From Triops longicaudatus (taxonomy: Eukaryota; Arthropoda; Branchiopoda; Notostraca; Triopsidae), in NCBI GenBank assembly GCA_022885665.1, contig JAGQDJ010000053.1, positions 186,001 through 250,000 of the forward strand: DNA of 64,000 bases. The letters run 5' to 3'. The notes below the pieces were generated by a model. That model saw only the letters and a program-made list of their open reading frames with translations, did not search any database and was not told where the DNA came from. This document shows positions 60,101 through 64,000 of this stretch, piece after piece (positions within the stretch are counted from its first letter, which is position 1; each line of letters opens with the position of its first letter). The position numbers were made by a program, and so were the translations under genes.

Positions 60101-61212
60101 ATGGCCAACTGCTTTACACTCCAAAATCAGTAATTCTCCTTGAAAAAGATCTTGATGCTTGGGATGTTGTGATATCCAGGGGAACTCATCTTCCAGTGTC
60201 ACGCTAACTGGTTTAGTGTAATTAATCTCTGGATCTGCATCTGGGTCCCTGACTTGTTCAATTCGGCAAACATACATTCCTACGTCACTGTTTCTACAAC
60301 GAAAAAATATCGCAATGAAGAGAGTAAATAACTTCGAGAGCAAATAGCAATTTTTACTGAAACGCTGGAATGGTTAGATCAGAGCTATGAACATCCAAAT
60401 CTTGACCATCTTTCATCCAATGGAATGTAGGAGGTGGAAACCCTGTCGCTGTGCAGGAAAGTTTTACACACTCATTTCTGCTGAATACCCAGTCTTTTTG
60501 CTCATGAAAAGGTTCGTACGTAATTTCTATAGGTTCTGCAAAAATACAAAAGAAAGTAGTGTTTGACACGGAAATATTATGACTTTCGGGTTAGGAAAGA
60601 TGCAGATTATTGTCACAAAATTTTACCTGGCGGAATCAAAGGTACAAGAGCTCCATAGAGGCCTAATTCCTTTAGCATCACAACTAAAGCCTCTACAGAG
60701 CAGCCTCGGTCACCCAAATCGCAGATCAAGAACTTCGTTGGATTGGACACACTTTCGTACTTATTGAACGGAAGAGAATCACTGTAGGAAGAAAAACAGA
60801 ATATGTTTATCTGACACAATTCTAAATTTTTAAAGCATGTAAATTTTCAATTTATTTTAAATTCCAATGTCCTCACAACCAGTCAGGATCACTGGCCAAG
60901 ACAGCCAACTTTTCCCAACGTTTTTCTTGGTCCAGATATTTGGCGATTTTTGTAAAAATAGGTCCAAGTAGAGAACAAACATTTTCATCCAAATCTGGGT
61001 AACTCTACAATATAGAAATTGAAATTTAATTAGCCAAATAAGTAATTAATAATATAAATGTTTACAGCTTTATTTACACCGATCTTCGCCATCGGTCTTA
61101 TTATTTGTCTAAAATGCGTGGTTTGTGGTAAGTGGGCGTGACCAGTTTTCTCTCTAAACAAATGTTTTAGACACCTTTTCTTAAATGCGAATTTTTTAGT
61201 GAACTTTTGCAT
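57128..61212 (-). CDS. MALT1: MALT1-type paracaspase (death domain, three Ig domains, caspase-like protease, C-terminal Ig-like domain)
   Basis: Cytosolic protease and scaffold of CBM/NF-kB-type signalling that cleaves after Arg. Exons: 61092-61078 (start less certain, or from ATG 61212), 61004-60877, 60781-60627, 60535-60358, 60293-60032, 59651-59105 (with internal introns), 58695-58492, 58421-58229, 58175-57970, 57845-57747, 57689-57481, 57414-57340, 57283-57128. Death domain: RWEKLAVLASDPDW, then GDRGCSVEALVVMLKELGLY; then EPIEI and Ig1-Ig2. The protease begins GKFALVIANYDYKSLPPLK and has catalytic His in VGHGYG and Cys in LLDMCRKR, then NGIYMKYL and LSLTDKIQ. The C-terminal Ig-like part includes GLQRLK and MGVPLIAKAL, ending SLDEGSDD. 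About 767-848 aa depending on start and internal splicing; human MALT1 is about 824. The long human tail with TRAF6-binding sites is absent. Confidence 0.95.
57970..58695 (-). CDS. MALT1: MALT1 paracaspase catalytic domain exons
   Basis: Three exons (58695-58492, 58421-58229, 58175-57970) with introns of 70 and 53 bp. The first gives KCPLEDARCLSESLQELDFK and NLTEMKNAIYYFSG, the counterpart of the p20 start in human MALT1. The second carries both catalytic residues, His in YYVGHGYG and Cys in VLLDMCRKRPSK. The third gives RGNTAFGYATSEHLDSYELA and NGIYMKYLIPHIKKH, the substrate-pocket and p10-like part. All catalytic features are intact, so an active Arg-specific protease is expected. Confidence 0.95.
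58932..58974. repeat. Short direct duplication in a MALT1 intron
   Basis: AAAAGTAACTATAT occurs at 58932-58945 and again at 58961-58974, within an AT-rich stretch with several ACTATATA units. It lies in the intron between the extra-Ig exon and the protease exon. It is probably replication slippage. Confidence 0.6.
59105..59651 (-). CDS. MALT1: MALT1 region coding the end of Ig2 and an additional Ig domain, with stop-free internal introns
   Basis: The whole 547 bp is open in one frame and starts at acceptor TCGTAG|GTTGACGAGG. The first part ends Ig2 (SGEYRCCVWNVIGTVVSNAS). The second is another complete Ig fold: GAKIFLECQAKGKPPLIYQW, then FRCVVSNSLGSVESETVRVE. Between them lie inserts best explained as unspliced introns of 3n length: 59558-59502 (57 bp, GTAGGC...TTTAAG) and 59326-59261 (66 bp, GTAAGG...CTCTTAG). 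Removing the 66-bp one gives YKDGKRISSGDKPELVAVLE, a normal Ig strand pattern. Donor ATTTTG|GTAACT at 59105/59104 leads to the protease. Confidence 0.85.
59868..59945. repeat. AT-rich low-complexity tract in a MALT1 intron
   Basis: A run of TTTAATATTAATAAATACTG-type units with near-palindromic AT blocks, in the intron between exons at 60032 and 59651. It looks like simple-sequence expansion; no motif is recognised. Confidence 0.6.
60627..61092 (-). CDS. MALT1: MALT1 death-domain exons and N-terminus
   Basis: Exons 61004-60877 and 60781-60627 encode the death domain, starting SYPDLDENVCSLLGPIFTKI. The start is less certain: an upstream exon ending ATCGGT|GTAAAT (61078) joins in phase 0 and gives MAKIG from ATG 61092, or a 45-residue basic leader from ATG 61212, which is preceded by an in-frame TGA. 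A very short leader before the death domain is the more family-like choice. Death domains of this family contact BCL10 in vertebrates; the partner here is unknown. Confidence 0.8.
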
Positions 61213-64000
61213 TAGTCAGCTTTGCTAGAAATAGATTAATAAAGATGAGTAAGAATGTTGCGAAAAAATACGCGTCCGTTTTTTTTTTAAAAAAAAAGAG
61301 GGTTGAATTGCATAACAGATTACCATTACAATTACAGTGTTTTCATCCGTTTATTTTCGTTTTAGGTGCCTCTGGTGTAGAATTTTTACTTAATTTCACT
61401 TAATTTAACTGAACCTAACCTAAAAATCCTAACCTAACCTAAAAATTACGGGGCGTATTATGAGTAAGTACGCAAAATTATGATACGCCGAAACTATTGC
61501 TGCGTATTTTATTTATTTATTTTGTTTGTTTGTTTAAAAAAATCTTGGTTAAAAATTTCATTTGCTTCTTTAAACCTCAAAGCGTAAAGTTTTATTTAAT
61601 AATTGTATGTCAAAGGACTATACACAGTAATCGACAATCAAACAATTGATTGACTTGAAAAGCGAAAATTCGATGTCCATCTATTTTGTTTCTTTTTTGC
61701 GAATATGAGAATAACGTAAGCCGTACCATAAATGAATTCTACAATGGGCATCCCTCACACAAACCATGGCTGTGCTATCTTCGTGAAAAACTTAATGATT
61801 CGACGATTGGCTATTTGAATGTTTCCATTAATCTTTCTGTAGCATAAGGGTAATTACTGACCATTACTGACAGTTCATTACTAACCTGCACTTCGTAGTT
61901 TTTTATCAAATGCAGTGAGACAGTTCATTAGTACAAAAAGAAAAGCAATATCCTTTCTTATAGCTATAATACCTACTTTAAATAGAGCAAGAGCCGCATA
62001 AATTCTCGAATTGGCACGAAGGATGATATACAGCTTTTTCTTTATAGGCATTTGATGGAGCAAGCAGATATTGACCGTTAGTAAGCTATTTGCTTTAGAT
62101 GTCAATGTCATCACGCCACAACTGACTGGGTAAAGTTCAGATTTGAGATAGATACAAAGGACGTCAATTTACGTGCAAGACTGTTCGATGATATTTCAAA
62201 ATACCATTCAGAGCTGCAAAACAAAGACGGTTGTCTAATTCAGTTAGTTCAAAAGGCCTTTGTGATTGTATGGCGCATTTTACTCTTTTTAATAAAGCCA
62301 TAAGCCTAGCGGTGACGATATAGGTCTACGTTACTTCGGCCCAAAATAATTTTTCGAAGATGGTGTCCGACGCTCGGTAATTTGGTAGCTTCCATCCATT
62401 AAAGCAGTTGCATCCGTGTTATATTTTACGGTAGACGGAACCCTCATACATATTGAGTTTGTGCGGGAAAAGTAATGAAGGCCGATAATCTGGGGACGAT
62501 GGAATACTGCAATTTAAGTTTTCTTTGGAATACAATACTGCAAATTTGGGGAAGACTGCAACACATAGTATAAGAAAATTATGTTTCGAGACAGGATTTT
62601 CGGAAAGCTAAAGAATATATGTTGAAAGCCACGCACAAAAAATCCTAAACGAAATATTTAAGTTTGAACATGCCTTCTGTAAGATTATTTTTTCGGTTTG
62701 TTTATCAGTATCCACTTTCCAGTCGGACTCATTGGTACCGGCTAACGTTTTGGGTCGACCAGCTCAGTGCCATTCAAGCCGAGCTGAGGTGCCGTCAGGG
62801 TACAGGAGTTGAAGCTTTGTATGCAAATTAGTTGCAGATAATGCCTATCCGCGCGGGCTCCAAGTATCATTTGGCGAAGCTATTCGTCTAATACATAAAA
62901 CAGCGGAGGTCACGTTAAAAAGTTCGTGATGGACTTGTTTCTTCAAGTATTCATACTCGGGCGTGTTCTACTCAGCTTTTCAGCGCATCCGAAAACTCTT
63001 GGCTTCTTTGATATCCCAAAAGGGACTAGTGTTGCCTAGTTAACGAAGATTACCTTGGGTTCCCATGGGGCCAGCTCCTTTAATTCTACTTCCAAGTGTT
63101 ACCCCAGCCACTTGACGTCTGTTGTTAGGGAACGCTCGAAACTAAGGCCAAGTTTTTGCAGATAGACCTGGACTTCGACGCTTTTCCATGCATCCTCAAT
63201 GAGGTTCCGGACACCAAGAAAACAGCTTTCGCAATTCTGCGCTTCACGCCAACGCTTGCCTAACAAAGCTCTAACTGATTTTCTCCCCAATTTGCAGTCC
63301 GACAACATCCAACCCACAGCGCTTCTTTACTATGCTACATGGAGATAAATTCTTCTACAAGCTAGATAAACAATGAATATTAGCTTCCCCGTCATGACTT
63401 GCGGCGGGAATGCGGAATGACGTGGACCTCATCCAGCTTACCCTGCAATTTGTCCCCTAGTCTTCAAAATGATTACGAGCAGAAGCAACAATTCATTTCC
63501 GTTCCATTTTCTAGTCACGCGTCAAGAACAAAAATTTTCGTGGCCGTTCAAAGCATAATGAAAGCCATCAATTTGAAGAAACATGATTAACCGTCCTTTG
63601 TGTCATAGTCATTCAAAGAGACGCTCCTTCAATTCAGCATTTTGCCCCAATTTGCTCCCGAACTCGACAATACAAATCGAAGTCCAAGGATAGCTGCAGC
63701 ACATGAAATGGCCAACCCTTTTAGCACCACACGTATTTGCTTGTACCGTTTGCTTTTTTGTCGATCTTCCATCCTACTCCTTATGTGAGAACTAATTTTT
63801 GCAATTATACAAGTTTTAGTGTTTAGCTATAAAGAAGCACAGTCATGTGAAGTAATTTCGGGGACGAGGAAACCTCAGTGGAATAATTAACGTTCGAAGA
63901 CTGATTAATCCCAGCTGTAATGATCTATCCAATCAGGAGTGACGTGTTCTTTTACTTATGGTAAGGGTCACACAAGATCGTTCGAAGCTTCCGTACTTTA
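61213..64000. other. 2.8-kb right flank without a supported gene
   Basis: Contains the presumed MALT1 promoter side and a short run of CCTAA units near 61.4 kb. The open frames on either strand are short (the longest, 61,881-62,114 and 63,099-63,317 on the minus strand, are 77 and 72 codons) and show no domain I recognise. Nothing beyond the window edge can be judged. Confidence 0.5.
61413..61445. repeat. Short CCTAA-rich tract (TTAGG on the other strand)
   Basis: Two blocks, CCTAACCTAA and CCTAACCTAACCTAA, are separated by AAAT, followed by a second AAAA run. TTAGG is the ancestral arthropod telomere unit, so this may be a tiny interstitial telomere-like insertion. With only about five units it could equally be a chance duplication. 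Confidence 0.45.

Noticed and set aside
62330..63317. Minus-strand stretch suspected to be a decayed retroelement
   Set aside because: The 72-codon frame and neighbouring fragments show no reverse transcriptase, integrase or protease motif, so the suspicion could not be supported.

Overview
This is a stretch of animal nuclear genome, AT-rich overall, with canonical GT-AG introns from 53 bp up to many kb. The protein families (a Shab-type Kv2 channel with a protostome-like C-terminal tail, PHACTR, CIB2, a MALT1-type paracaspase with death and Ig domains, a BTB zinc-finger protein) point to a protostome invertebrate. An arthropod or another ecdysozoan is my best guess, but the species cannot be fixed from the sequence. 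Nothing bacterial, viral or plasmid-like was seen. All gene models below were built by hand by matching splice sites, reading phase and family signatures.

Layout, left to right. (1) Positions 1 to about 13,910, minus strand: the voltage-gated K+ channel Kv2/Shab. The start, T1 domain, six-helix core and most of the C-terminal tail are present; the 3' end runs off the left edge. (2) 13.9-22.3 kb: a long region without a recognisable coding gene, holding a GC-rich inverted-repeat element (16.82-16.96 kb) and a CpG-rich patch (about 18.85-19.11 kb). (3) 22.28-23.62 kb, plus strand: a two-exon BTB/POZ C2H2 zinc-finger protein. (4) 25.18-33.93 kb, minus strand: eleven coding exons of PHACTR (phosphatase and actin regulator). 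Two well-formed exons at 53.75-54.31 kb are phase-compatible with them and probably encode its long-isoform N-terminus. Phase-compatible candidate alternative first exons lie at 30.2-30.6 kb and 41.95-42.19 kb. If this is right the gene spans about 29 kb, and its 20-kb intron holds an unrecognised single-exon ORF (50.68-51.53 kb). (5) 55.43-56.80 kb, plus strand: a complete five-exon CIB2-like EF-hand protein. (6) 57.13-61.2 kb, minus strand: a complete MALT1 paracaspase gene, convergent with CIB2. (7) 61.2-64 kb: no supported gene.

The genes do not form a single pathway. Kv2 sets delayed-rectifier K+ current in excitable cells, PHACTR couples G-actin sensing to PP1, CIB2 is a Ca2+/Mg2+-binding adaptor, and MALT1 is a protease/scaffold of NF-kB-type signalling. 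The most notable points are an additional Ig domain in the MALT1 protein, stop-free introns of 3n length inside that Ig region, the multiple candidate first exons of PHACTR, the nested orphan ORF, and two short inverted-repeat elements.
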